Shown: positions 1-7,880 of the stretch, piece after piece
How the letters are laid out: each line of letters opens with the position of its first letter
How positions within the stretch are numbered: position 1 is the stretch's first letter
Origin: an uncultured Leifsonia sp.
Lineage (GTDB): Bacteria; Actinomycetota; Actinomycetes; Actinomycetales; Microbacteriaceae
Length of the DNA stretch: 64,000 nt
Direction: 5' to 3'
Assembly: GCF_945957465.1 (NCBI RefSeq)
Contig: NZ_CAMFLC010000006.1
Location: forward strand, 1-64,000
The notes under the pieces: model-generated
Database searches by the model: none
What the model was told of the DNA's origin: nothing
What the model saw: only the letters and a program-made list of their open reading frames with translations
Made by a program: the position numbers and the translations under genes

Positions 1-28
1 CGAAGGTGAGCCCTGCTGTGGGTCTCAT
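1..28 (-). CDS. Start of a gene cut by the window edge, probably a serine/threonine protein kinase
   Basis: Only nine codons are visible (reading MRPTAGLTF). The ATG at 28 overlaps the TGA stop of pbpA in an ATGA junction, so this is the next gene of the same operon. In actinobacteria the gene after pbpA in the fhaA-fhaB-pstP-rodA-pbpA cluster is usually the membrane kinase PknA, and this N-terminus fits my recollection of Microbacteriaceae kinases. The identity is inferred from order, because no kinase motif is inside the window. Confidence 0.5.
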
Positions 29-1479
29 TTATTCAGCACCGCCTCTAGTACTTTCCTCGCGATCGGGGCGGCGATGGAGTTACCCGTGCCGTTCTGACCG
101 CGTCCACCGCCATTTTCAACGACAACCGCCACAGCGAACTGAGGATCGTTGGCCGGCGCGAACCCCGTGAACCACAGCGTGTACGGGTCGTTCGCCCCGT
201 TCTGCGCCGTCCCCGTCTTACCGCCGACCTGAACCCCGTCTATTCTTGCATTGCTCGCCACGCCGCGATCGACGCCGTCGACCATCATCTGCTTGATGGT
301 GTCGGCGATCTCCTTGCTCATGGGCTGGGAGAACTCGGTGGGCGTGAAGCTCTCGATGGTCTGCAGGTCCGATGATCGGATCGAGTCCACCAGGTTCGGC
401 GTCATGAGCTTGCCGCCGTTCGCCACGGCGGCCGAGACCATGGCCATCTGCAGCGGCGTCGCCCGGTCGTCCTTCTGGCCGAACGAGCCCAGAGCGCGTT
501 CGGCCGGGTCCGGGTACAGCGGGTAGACGCTCTTCGTGACCGGGATCGGGATCTTCAGCGACTGGTTGAACCCGAACTTGTCCGCCTGGTCTTTGATCAC
601 CTGCGGCTTGAGCTGCATGCCGAGCTCGGCGAACGGGATGTTGCAAGAGAAGATCTGTGCCGTCGCGATCGAGACGGTCGCGCCGGGACCGCAGGTGGTG
701 AAGGAGTCGTTCTTCACGATTGTCGGCGAGCCGGGCAGCGGCAGCGAAGCCAGGTTCGGCAGCTGGCTGTCCTTCGTGTAGTCGCCCGTTCCGAACGCCG
801 CTGCGCTCATCACCGGCTTGAAGGTGGACCCTGGCGGGTTGAGGTTGCCGCCGATGGTGCGGTTGATGAGGGGGCTTCCCGCTGCGTCGAGCAGCTGTTG
901 GTACGTGGTGTTGACGGCGGCGGTGTCGTGGGATGCGAGGACGTTCGGGTCGTAGGTCGGCTTGGAGACCATCGCGAGGATCTTGCCGGTCTTCGGTTCG
1001 AGCAGCACCACCGCGCCCTGGTAGTCGCCGAGCGCATCCCAGGCCGCCTGCTGCGCCGTCGGATCGATCGTCGTCTCGACGCTGGCGCCCTGCGGGTTCT
1101 TGCCGGTGAGGATCGCGTTGATGCGGTCGAAGAACTGCGAGTCGGAGGTGCCGGCGAGCTTGTCGTCCAGCGCGCCCTCCAGACCCGTCGCTTCGCCGTT
1201 GACCGGATAGAACCCGGTGACGGCGGAGTACAGCGGTCCGTTGCTGTAGACGCGCTGCCACTTGTAGACGTCGCTGGACGGGACGGACTGGGCGACCGGC
1301 CGCCCGGCCACGAGGATCGCGCCCCGCTGCGACGCGTAGCTGTCGTTGCGGGCCCGAGTGTTGCGGGCGTCGGCCGCGAGGGTGTCGGCCTGGACGACCT
1401 GAAGGATGGACGTTGACACCAGCAGGGCCAGGAACATGGCGAGCACGATCGTGCTCACCCTCTTGATCTCGCGATTCAT
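25..1479 (-). CDS. pbpA: Class B penicillin-binding protein PbpA (peptidoglycan transpeptidase)
   Basis: This protein cross-links peptidoglycan stems outside the membrane, working with the SEDS glycosyltransferase encoded just upstream. The 484-aa product has one N-terminal membrane anchor (about residues 9-30), a short dimerisation domain and a transpeptidase domain. All three active-site motifs are visible: STFK at 218-221 with the nucleophilic serine, SCN at 278-280 and KTG at 421-423. The length is normal for actinobacterial PbpA. The ATG lies 3 nt after the rodA stop, so the genes are co-transcribed. The following gene overlaps by 4 nt. Family knowledge places this enzyme under control of the PknA/PknB and PstP pair. 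Confidence 0.95.
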   Translation of the reverse strand: MNREIKRVSTIVLAMFLALLVSTSILQVVQADTLAADARNTRARNDSYASQRGAILVAGRPVAQSVPSSDVYKWQRVYSNGPLYSAVTGFYPVNGEATGLEGALDDKLAGTSDSQFFDRINAILTGKNPQGASVETTIDPTAQQAAWDALGDYQGAVVLLEPKTGKILAMVSKPTYDPNVLASHDTAAVNTTYQQLLDAAGSPLINRTIGGNLNPPGSTFKPVMSAAAFGTGDYTKDSQLPNLASLPLPGSPTIVKNDSFTTCGPGATVSIATAQIFSCNIPFAELGMQLKPQVIKDQADKFGFNQSLKIPIPVTKSVYPLYPDPAERALGSFGQKDDRATPLQMAMVSAAVANGGKLMTPNLVDSIRSSDLQTIESFTPTEFSQPMSKEIADTIKQMMVDGVDRGVASNARIDGVQVGGKTGTAQNGANDPYTLWFTGFAPANDPQFAVAVVVENGGGRGQNGTGNSIAAPIARKVLEAVLNK

Positions 1480-1482
1480 CGC

Positions 1483-2877
1483 TCAGCTCACCACCAGACG
1501 GGGTTGGTTGCGGACGGTGTCGGAGAGGCGCAGGAGGAGTGCGACGATGATCCAGTTCGCCACCAGGGACGACCCTCCCGCCGCGAGGAACGGTGTCGTG
1601 AGGCCGGTCAGCGGGATGACGCGCGTGACGCCGCCGATGACGATGAAGCACTGCAGCGCCAGCGTGAACGAGAGGCCCACGGCGAGCAGCTTGCCGAAGT
1701 CGTCCTGGCCGGCGAAGCCGATCCGCAGTCCACGGGCCACGAACACGAGATAGAGGGCGAAGATCGCGAACAGCCCGGCGAGCCCGAGCTCCTCACCGAG
1801 GCTGGCGATGATGTAGTCGCTCTGGGCGACCGGCGTGATCCACGGCTGACCTTGACCGAGGCCGGTGCCGATGAGGCCGCCGTGAGCGAGGCCGAAGAGC
1901 CCCTGCACCAGTTGGAAGCTGCCTCCGTCGGCGTCGTAGACCTTCTGAGCGAACGGGTCGAGCCAGTTCTCGAACCGGTCGTGCACGTAGACGAGGAGCT
2001 GGCTTGCGACGATCGCACCGCCGACGATCAACAGCAGGCCGAGGATCACCCAGCTGATGCGGGACGTCGCGACGTAGACCATCACGAGGAAGAGCCCGAA
2101 GATCAGGAGGCCGGTGCCCAGATCGCGCTGGAAGACGATCACGGCCATCGACATGAGCCAGACGATCAGCAGCGGGCCGAGGTCGCGGGCGCGCGGGAAG
2201 CGGATGCCGAGGAACTTCTTGCCCACCATCGAGAGCGAGTCCCTGGCCTGGACGAGGTAGCCGGCGAAGAAGACGGCGAGACACAGCTTGGCGATCTCAC
2301 CGGGCTGGAAGCTGAACGGGCCGATGCCGATCCAGACGCGTGCGCCGTAGATCTCGCGCCCGATCCCGGGCAGCATCGGCAGCAGCAGCAGCACGAGCGC
2401 CGCCAGTCCGAAGATGTAGGTGTAGCGCTGCAGGACGCGGTGATTGCGGATGACCATCACCACGGCGATGGCGCACGCGATCGCGATGGCCGCCCAGACG
2501 ATCTGCTTGACGCCCGCGCTGTCCCAGCCCGCTTCTTTGTAGTGGATGTCGATCCGGTAGATCTCGGCGATGCCGATCCCGGTGAGCACGGTGGCGATCG
2601 GCAGCAGGAACGGGTCGGCCTGCGGCGCCACGAAGCGCAGGGCGATGTGCATGCCGATGACCAGCGCCGACAGGCCGGCACCCAGATAGACCAGTGTCAG
2701 GTCGACATGCCCGAGGGCGCCGAGCTGCACCAGGACGACCGCGGCCGCATTGATGCCGCACGCGATGAGCAGGAGCAGCAACTCGAGGTTGCGCAGTTTC
2801 GCGGGCAGGCGCAGGCGCTTGACCGGGCCGGTGGTGGGCCTGGTCCGCGGGCGCTCCCTCACATCACTTGGCGGCAT
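1483..2877 (-). CDS. rodA: SEDS-family glycosyltransferase RodA/FtsW
   Basis: SEDS proteins polymerise lipid II into glycan strands during elongation or division. The 464-aa product is polytopic, with about ten to twelve hydrophobic segments from residue 28 onward after a basic, proline-rich cytoplasmic leader. The family signature in the late periplasmic loop, an SDYIIASLGEELG stretch preceded by a GxGxGQ motif, is intact. It pairs functionally with the class B PBP encoded next. Its start overlaps the 3' end of pstP by 14 nt. The assignment as RodA rather than FtsW rests on this operon context, since ftsW normally sits in the dcw cluster. Confidence 0.93.
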   Translation of the reverse strand: MPPSDVRERPRTRPTTGPVKRLRLPAKLRNLELLLLLIACGINAAAVVLVQLGALGHVDLTLVYLGAGLSALVIGMHIALRFVAPQADPFLLPIATVLTGIGIAEIYRIDIHYKEAGWDSAGVKQIVWAAIAIACAIAVVMVIRNHRVLQRYTYIFGLAALVLLLLPMLPGIGREIYGARVWIGIGPFSFQPGEIAKLCLAVFFAGYLVQARDSLSMVGKKFLGIRFPRARDLGPLLIVWLMSMAVIVFQRDLGTGLLIFGLFLVMVYVATSRISWVILGLLLIVGGAIVASQLLVYVHDRFENWLDPFAQKVYDADGGSFQLVQGLFGLAHGGLIGTGLGQGQPWITPVAQSDYIIASLGEELGLAGLFAIFALYLVFVARGLRIGFAGQDDFGKLLAVGLSFTLALQCFIVIGGVTRVIPLTGLTTPFLAAGGSSLVANWIIVALLLRLSDTVRNQPRLVVS

Positions 2878-4108
2878 CGGTCAACTGGTCCACTATGGCC
2901 CTGGCGGCGGCCAGGTCGTCGGCATTGATGGTCTGCTGCACGAGCTGCTTGTCGTATTGCGGGAGTCGCGTGACCGGTACATCCGTCTCTTCGTACACGT
3001 GCGAGAGCACGATGGGGCCGAGGTTCTGCTGCACGCCCTGGTAGATCGCCACCTTTCCTGCTGGCGAGGCGCCCACGAAGAAGCGCGACTGCGTCCACTG
3101 GTACCCGAAGAGCACGGCGAGGACGATCGCGATGACGACCACCGCCAGGCCGATCATCCAGGTGAGGCGGCGGCGGCGCGCGCGGCGCTCGTCCTCTTCG
3201 ATCAGTTCGTCGAGGTAATCGTCGGACTCGGGTTCGAAGTGGGTCGGCCCGGTCGCCGGGCGCACGGGGTGGAGGCGCAGCGTCGGGAGGCGGGCCGCGC
3301 GGGTCGTGGGCTTCGGTTCGCCGAACTGCAGGGGTGCGGCGGCCGACCCGACGGTCACCGGGTCTTTGACGACGTCGCCGCGGCTCACGTCGCCGATGTC
3401 GAGGATCACCACGGTCACGTTGTCGGGGGCGCCGGCGTCGAGGCTCTGCTTCAGCAGGCGGTCGGCGACCTGCTTGGGTGCGTCGCGCGAGGCGAGGGCT
3501 GCGAGGAGGTCGTCGTTCTTGACCACGCCGCTGAGCCCGTCCGAGCAGATCAGCCAGCGGTCGCCCGGCCGTGTCGCGAGGATGAGCGTGTCGATCTCCG
3601 GGGAGGCGTCGACGTCGCCGAGCACGCGCATGAGCACCGAGCGGCGGGGATGGACCATCGCCTCCTCTTCGGTGATGCGGCCGCTGTCGACCAAGCGCTG
3701 GACGAACGTGTGGTCGACGGAGACCTGGCTGAGCTCGCCCTCCCGGAAGAGGTAGATGCGGGAGTCGCCGATGTGAGCGATCGCGACCTCGTCGCCCACG
3801 CGCAGGAGCGCGCTCACCGTCGTCCCCATGCCGGTGAGCTCCGGGTGCTCGAAGACGGTCTCGGCGAGCAGCGAGTTGGCGGCGATCAGTGCGGACTGCA
3901 GTGCGAACTCGGCCTCCGACGCGGTCGCGTAGTCGCCGTCGGCCTCCCGGATGCGGTTGACGGCGATGGCGCTGGCCACATCACCGCCGGCGTGGCCGCC
4001 CATCCCGTCCGCCACCACGAACAGCTCCCGTCCGGCGTAGCCGGAGTCCTGGTTGTTCGAGCGGATCTTCCCCGTGTGGGAGACGGCCGCTGCCCGGTTC
4101 GCTGCCAC
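2864..4108 (-). CDS. pstP: PP2C-family Ser/Thr protein phosphatase PstP
   Basis: PstP removes phosphates from substrates of PknA/PknB-type kinases. The 414-aa product has an N-terminal PP2C catalytic domain (about 5-240) with the metal-binding DGMGGH motif at 34-39, GDS at 114-116, SDG at 189-191 and DN at 229-230. A charged linker follows, then a single membrane span at about 315-337 and an external C-terminal tail of about 75 residues. The catalytic domain is therefore cytoplasmic and tethered, as in mycobacterial PstP. It lies 3 nt after fhaB and overlaps rodA, consistent with one operon. Confidence 0.95.
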   Translation of the reverse strand: MAANRAAAVSHTGKIRSNNQDSGYAGRELFVVADGMGGHAGGDVASAIAVNRIREADGDYATASEAEFALQSALIAANSLLAETVFEHPELTGMGTTVSALLRVGDEVAIAHIGDSRIYLFREGELSQVSVDHTFVQRLVDSGRITEEEAMVHPRRSVLMRVLGDVDASPEIDTLILATRPGDRWLICSDGLSGVVKNDDLLAALASRDAPKQVADRLLKQSLDAGAPDNVTVVILDIGDVSRGDVVKDPVTVGSAAAPLQFGEPKPTTRAARLPTLRLHPVRPATGPTHFEPESDDYLDELIEEDERRARRRRLTWMIGLAVVVIAIVLAVLFGYQWTQSRFFVGASPAGKVAIYQGVQQNLGPIVLSHVYEETDVPVTRLPQYDKQLVQQTINADDLAAARAIVDQLTDAAK

Positions 4109-4111
4109 CGG

Positions 4112-4711
4112 TTACCGTCGCAGCTCGAATGTGGTCGTCCCGATCTTGATCGGGGTGTCGAGCGGGACCTGGGTCGGGACGGTGACGCGTCGACCGTCGA
4201 GGAACGTGCCGTTGGTGGAGTCGAGGTCTTGGATCATCCACTCGTCGTTCCACAGCAGCAGGCGCGCGTGATGCGTGGAGGTGTAGTCGTCGCGGATGAC
4301 GAGCCCCGAGTCGCTCGATCGGCCGATGGTGATGGGGTCGCGGCCCAGGGCGAGCTCGGTTCCGGCGCGCGGGCCTGAGGTGATGACCAGCCGGTGAGCC
4401 GTCTGGACGCTCGCTTTCGTGCCGCCGCCTGCGGTGTTCGCGCCGGAGGGGAGGCTCGACACCGGCGCGTGCTGCATGACCGGCTCGGTCGGACCGGCCA
4501 TGCCGGCCGGCGCTCCGGCCGGCACCGGCGCGGGGGCGCCGGCCGGGAAGGGCGACGAGGGCGTCTGCGCGGCGGGGGTTTCCGGGAGCTTGCGGACGCG
4601 CTGGCCGAACAGGTCGGTGCGCAGCGCGTACACGATGCCGAAGACGAAGAGCCAGAGCAGCAGGAGGAAACCGAACCGCAGCACCAGGAGCGTGAGCTCG
4701 CTCGGGTTCAC
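4112..4711 (-). CDS. fhaB: FHA-domain membrane protein FhaB
   Basis: FHA domains bind phosphothreonine, so this protein acts as an adaptor for the Ser/Thr kinase pathway at the growing wall. The 199-aa product has one N-terminal transmembrane helix (about 8-31), a proline- and alanine-rich linker (about 40-95) and a C-terminal FHA domain. The domain shows the GRSSDS phosphopeptide-binding loop, a THHA strand and DLDSTNGTFLDG. The gene overlaps fhaA by 4 nt. The order fhaA-fhaB-pstP-rodA-pbpA is the standard actinobacterial one. Confidence 0.93.
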   Translation of the reverse strand: MNPSELTLLVLRFGFLLLLWLFVFGIVYALRTDLFGQRVRKLPETPAAQTPSSPFPAGAPAPVPAGAPAGMAGPTEPVMQHAPVSSLPSGANTAGGGTKASVQTAHRLVITSGPRAGTELALGRDPITIGRSSDSGLVIRDDYTSTHHARLLLWNDEWMIQDLDSTNGTFLDGRRVTVPTQVPLDTPIKIGTTTFELRR

Positions 4712-5421
4712 GAGGTGCTCCAGAAGTTGTCGCCCTGCGCCGAGCGCTGGGTGGGTGCGGCCTGGGGGAGCACGCGGAAGATGATGTCGGTGCGCCCGAT
4801 GGTGACGACCGAGTCGGGTTCGAGGATCGCCTTCTTCACCGGCTGCCCGTTCAGCTTCGAGCCGTTCGTCGAGCCGAGGTCCTCGACCTGCGCGCGATGG
4901 CCGTCCCAGAGGATCATGACGTGGCGGCGTGAGATGCCGGTGTCGTCGACCGTGATGTCGGCGTCGCTGCCGCGGCCCACCACGGTGCGGCCGCTGGTGA
5001 GCGGATAGTGGTGCCCGGCGATGTCGAGCACGGGCGTCCAGGCGACCTCGCCTTTGACGTTCTCGGAGTCGATCTGGAGCATGCCGACGCTGATCTCGGG
5101 GTCCTCCAGCAGCTGGATGGAGAGGCCGCCCGCGAACTGGTAGTGCTGACTGGTCGCGTGCTTCTGCGCGAACGAGACGAGTTCGTCGGTGAGCGCAGCA
5201 CCCATCGATCGCATGCGCGTGTAATCGGCTGACGACATGCGCAGCACGAAGCGGTTGGGCGCGAGCACCCGGTCGCGCGCCACGACGGCGGACTTGGTGT
5301 CCATCTCTTTGCGGATGGCGCTGGTGAGCTCGACAGGCTGCAGCCCGGAACGGAAGGTCTTCGCGAACGCACCGTTGACGGCGCGCTCGAGCCCCCGCTC
5401 GAAGTTGTCCAGAATGCCCAC
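4708..5421 (-). CDS. fhaA: DUF3662 and FHA domain protein FhaA
   Basis: FhaA is a cytoplasmic phosphothreonine-binding protein that in mycobacteria contacts the wall-precursor flippase MviN. The 237-aa product has an N-terminal DUF3662 domain (about 1-120) and a C-terminal FHA domain with GRGSDAD, a SRRH motif and DLGSTNGSKLNG. The variable central region is short compared with the mycobacterial protein of more than 500 aa, which is usual in Microbacteriaceae. It is the first gene of the operon. The promoter should lie in the 150-bp gap before the tRNA, but I could not pick out a convincing -35/-10 pair. Confidence 0.92.
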   Translation of the reverse strand: MGILDNFERGLERAVNGAFAKTFRSGLQPVELTSAIRKEMDTKSAVVARDRVLAPNRFVLRMSSADYTRMRSMGAALTDELVSFAQKHATSQHYQFAGGLSIQLLEDPEISVGMLQIDSENVKGEVAWTPVLDIAGHHYPLTSGRTVVGRGSDADITVDDTGISRRHVMILWDGHRAQVEDLGSTNGSKLNGQPVKKAILEPDSVVTIGRTDIIFRVLPQAAPTQRSAQGDNFWSTS

Positions 5422-5574
5422 TAGTCTCCCGCTCCCGGCTTGCCAGCTACATGCATGTTAGTCGGACTGCCCTGGAAGACACCCCCGGGCTGCTGGCGAA
5501 CCGGTGAAGATCACGCTTTCGGGCCTCGGCCGATTCGTCGGCGGAGACGCGACCGTGTTACTCTTCCTTGGTTC

Positions 5575-5658
5575 GCGCGAGTGGCGGAATTGGCAGACGC
5601 GCTGGCTTCAGGTGCCAGTGCCCGCAAGGGCGTGGGGGTTCAAGTCCCCCCTCGCGCA
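5575..5658 (+). tRNA. tRNA-Leu (anticodon CAG)
   Basis: The 7-bp acceptor stem pairs GCGCGAG (5575-5581) with CTCGCGC (5651-5657), with discriminator A at 5658. The anticodon stem CTGGC/GCCAG encloses the loop TTCAGGT, giving anticodon CAG at 5609-5611, which reads CTG, the main Leu codon in this genome. A class II variable arm (GCCCGCAAGGGCG region) and a T-arm with GGTTCAAGTCC follow. CCA is not encoded, since CGA follows the discriminator. Transcription likely ends at the terminator at 5717-5753. Confidence 0.97.
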
Positions 5659-5716
5659 CGAAGAGTGGTTCAGGATTTCCGGAAATCGGGATCATGAAAT
5701 GCTCGAGACGAACGAG

Positions 5717-5753
5717 AAAGGCCGGTCTGACTGAGAAGTCAGGCCGGCCTTTT
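5717..5753 (+). terminator. Rho-independent terminator downstream of tRNA-Leu
   Basis: A strong hairpin pairs AAAGGCCGGTCTGAC with its near-perfect complement around the loop TGAGAA and ends in TTTT. One unpaired or wobble position lies within the GC-rich stem. It sits about 60 nt after the tRNA on the same strand. Confidence 0.85.
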
Positions 5754-5787
5754 GCGTTGGTCGCTGCCGAGTGACTGCGACTGAGGC

Positions 5788-6039
5788 TTATAGGCCAAAA
5801 AAGTGGATGGCTTGGGCGTCCTCGTCTCCGGCCGTGTCCCTGCCGTCGCGGATACGTGGGGTCATCGCCTGGCCTTCGATTGGGACGTACCAGACCCGAA
5901 ACGTGATGGCTGTTCAGTCGATGGCGGCGACGAGTGTCCGGATCAGCGAGACTTGGCCACGAATTTGCGATAAGAATTCGCGCAAATACTGCTGTGCAGG
6001 GTCACCTGGCAGCGAATACGAATAACTTGGGTGGGACAC
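5788..6039 (-). pseudogene. Small ORF interrupted by one in-frame TGA
   Basis: Reading the minus strand from a GTG at 6039 gives 41 residues ending in LIRTLVAAID, then TGA (stop at 5914), and the same frame continues for another 41 residues (TAITFRVWYVPIEGQ and onward) to a TAA at 5788. Codons on both sides of the TGA keep actinobacterial third-position G/C bias, though weaker than in neighbouring genes. One C-to-T change (CGA to TGA) would explain the break. I recognise no family. It could be a recently inactivated gene or a chance open frame. There is no good ribosome-binding site before the GTG. This is the only candidate content of the 5754-6100 gap. Confidence 0.35.
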
Positions 6040-6100
6040 GGAGAGACGGCTTCTAGGATCACTGCGCTCTTTGTTTGCGCCGAGCGAACCCGTGGCGCGC

Positions 6101-7375
6101 TCAGCGCGCCGTGCGGAGCCGGACGAAGCGGTATCCCATCCCCACGGCCAGTACGACGACACCCGCCACGATCGCTCCGACCGGCAATGTCGCCACCAGC
6201 ACCAGGCAACCGATCGCGCCGGCGATTGCGAGCGTTCGCGGATAGCGCCGGTGCGTGCGGTCCTGCGTCCACGCGGACAGGTTGGCCACGAAGTAGTACA
6301 GCAGCACCCCGAAGGACGAGAAGCCGATGGCGCCGCGCAGATCGGTGACGGCGACGAGGACGCACACAATGAAGCCCAAGGCGAGCTCGGCGCGGTAGGG
6401 GACGTGGAAGCGCGGGTGCACGGCCGCGAACCAGGACGGGAGGTCGCGGTTGCGCGCCATCGCCAGGCTCGTCCTCCCGATGCCGGCGATCATCGCCAGC
6501 AGTGCGCCCAGCGCGGCGGCGGCGGCCCCGATTCGGATCACCACTCCCGGCCAGTCGGCGCCGCTGGTCGCGGCGACTTCGCCGAGGGGTGCCGCTGACG
6601 TCGCGAGGCCCGCAGGCCCGAGCGCGTGCAGAGCAGACACGGCCACCAGCGCATAGATCGCGAGGGTGGCGGTGAGTGCGATGGTGATGGCGCGGGGGAT
6701 CGTGCGGGTGGGGTCGACGACCTCCTCGCCCATGGTCGCGACGCGGGCGTAGCCGGCGAAGGCGAAGAAGAGGAAGCCCGAGGCCTGCAGCACCCCGCAG
6801 ACCGTCACGGGGGTCCCCGGCTGCGCGGCGCTCGCCGAGGTGTGCGTCAGGCCGATGACGATCGCCACCGTGAGAGCGACGAGCGAGACGGCCACGAGGA
6901 TCCGGGTGAGCAGCGCCGTGCGCGTGACGCCGAGGGTGTTGACGATGGTGAGGACGATCACCGAGAGCATGGCGACGGGTTTCACCCAGGGGGCGGGCAC
7001 CGCATACGTCGCGAATGTGATGGCCATGGCCGCCGAGCTCGCCGTCTTGCCGACGACGAACGACCAGCCCGCGAAGAAGCCCGGCCAATCGCCGAGGCGC
7101 TCCCGACCGTAGACGTAGGTGCCGCCCGAGGTCGGGTACTGGGCGGCGAGCTGCGCGGACGAGGTCGCGTTGCAGAACGCGATGAATCCGGCGATGACGA
7201 GTCCGACCAGGAGGCCGGCTCCCGCGGCCGCCGCGGCCGGGGTGAAGGAGGCGAAGATCCCCGCGCCGATCATCGAGCCCAGGCCGATGGCGACCGCGTC
7301 GCCGAGACGCAGCCGGCGCGCGAGGGCTGCCGGCGGCGGGATGGGGGTGCCGGTCACGCGCGTCAGCATAGCCAT
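6101..7375 (-). CDS. APC-superfamily amino acid permease
   Basis: This is a cytoplasmic-membrane secondary transporter, probably for amino acids or amines. The 424-aa product is polytopic with about twelve hydrophobic segments. It carries the APC helix-1 motif GSMIGAGIF (about 33-41) and the YPTSGGTYVYGRE segment typical of the family in the loop after helix 2. The substrate cannot be read from the sequence. It is transcribed divergently from the MarR/MFS pair, with only 64 bp between the start codons and a dyad (7410-7434) in that gap, so the MarR protein may also control this gene. Confidence 0.85.
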   Translation of the reverse strand: MAMLTRVTGTPIPPPAALARRLRLGDAVAIGLGSMIGAGIFASFTPAAAAAGAGLLVGLVIAGFIAFCNATSSAQLAAQYPTSGGTYVYGRERLGDWPGFFAGWSFVVGKTASSAAMAITFATYAVPAPWVKPVAMLSVIVLTIVNTLGVTRTALLTRILVAVSLVALTVAIVIGLTHTSASAAQPGTPVTVCGVLQASGFLFFAFAGYARVATMGEEVVDPTRTIPRAITIALTATLAIYALVAVSALHALGPAGLATSAAPLGEVAATSGADWPGVVIRIGAAAAALGALLAMIAGIGRTSLAMARNRDLPSWFAAVHPRFHVPYRAELALGFIVCVLVAVTDLRGAIGFSSFGVLLYYFVANLSAWTQDRTHRRYPRTLAIAGAIGCLVLVATLPVGAIVAGVVVLAVGMGYRFVRLRTAR

Positions 7376-7409
7376 TGCGGGTGACGGCAGCGGAGCTCGC
7401 CCGATTATT

Positions 7410-7434
7410 CAGTCTGAACTGAACAGTTAGACTG
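7410..7434. promoter_or_regulatory. Inverted repeat, likely operator of the adjacent MarR regulator
   Basis: The arms CAGTCT-AACTG and CAGTT-AGACTG form an imperfect dyad with one extra G in the left arm and a 2-nt centre. It ends 5 nt before the marR start codon. A -10-like TAGACT (7428-7433) lies inside it, only 6 nt from the ATG, which suggests a leaderless marR mRNA repressed by occupancy of this site. Confidence 0.5.
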
Positions 7435-7439
7435 TCTAT

Positions 7440-7880
7440 ATGACTGATCCTTCGCCCTCCTCCGTCCGCGCCGCGCTCGACCTCCGGGTCGCGTTCGCAC
7501 GGCTGCGACGCCGTCTGCGCGAAGTGGCCGCCGAGTCGGCGGGTCTCAGCGCCCAGCAGGTCTCGGTTCTCGCGCGCGTCGGCAAAGGCGAGGCCGACAC
7601 GGCCTCGCGGCTCGCCGAGCTGGAAGGCGTCCGGCCCCAGTCGATGGCGACCGTCATCGCGTCCCTCGAGGAGCTCGGGCTCGTCGGTCGCACACCCGAC
7701 CCGGCCGACGGCCGGCGCCAACTCGTCGCGCTCACCGACGCCGGCCGGGAGGCAGAGGGCGGCAACCTCGACACCAAACGGGAGTGGCTCGCCCATGCCA
7801 TGGAGGAGGAGTTGACGGAGGAGGAGCGTCAGACCGTCATCGCGGCGGCGGCCCTGATCGAGAAGCTGGCGCACGCGTGA
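7440..7880 (+). CDS. MarR-family transcriptional regulator
   Basis: This is a 146-aa winged-helix regulator. The sequence shows the MarR pattern: a helical N-terminus, recognition helix region around AELEGVRPQSMATVIASLEE (about 60-79), and the wing motif with DPADGRR before the C-terminal dimerisation helix. It overlaps the following MFS gene by 4 nt (GTGA), the classic arrangement of an efflux-pump repressor with its pump. The start ATG at 7440 lies directly after a dyad and no Shine-Dalgarno is visible, so translation may be leaderless. The ligand is unknown. Confidence 0.88.
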   Translation: MTDPSPSSVRAALDLRVAFARLRRRLREVAAESAGLSAQQVSVLARVGKGEADTASRLAELEGVRPQSMATVIASLEELGLVGRTPDPADGRRQLVALTDAGREAEGGNLDTKREWLAHAMEEELTEEERQTVIAAAALIEKLAHA

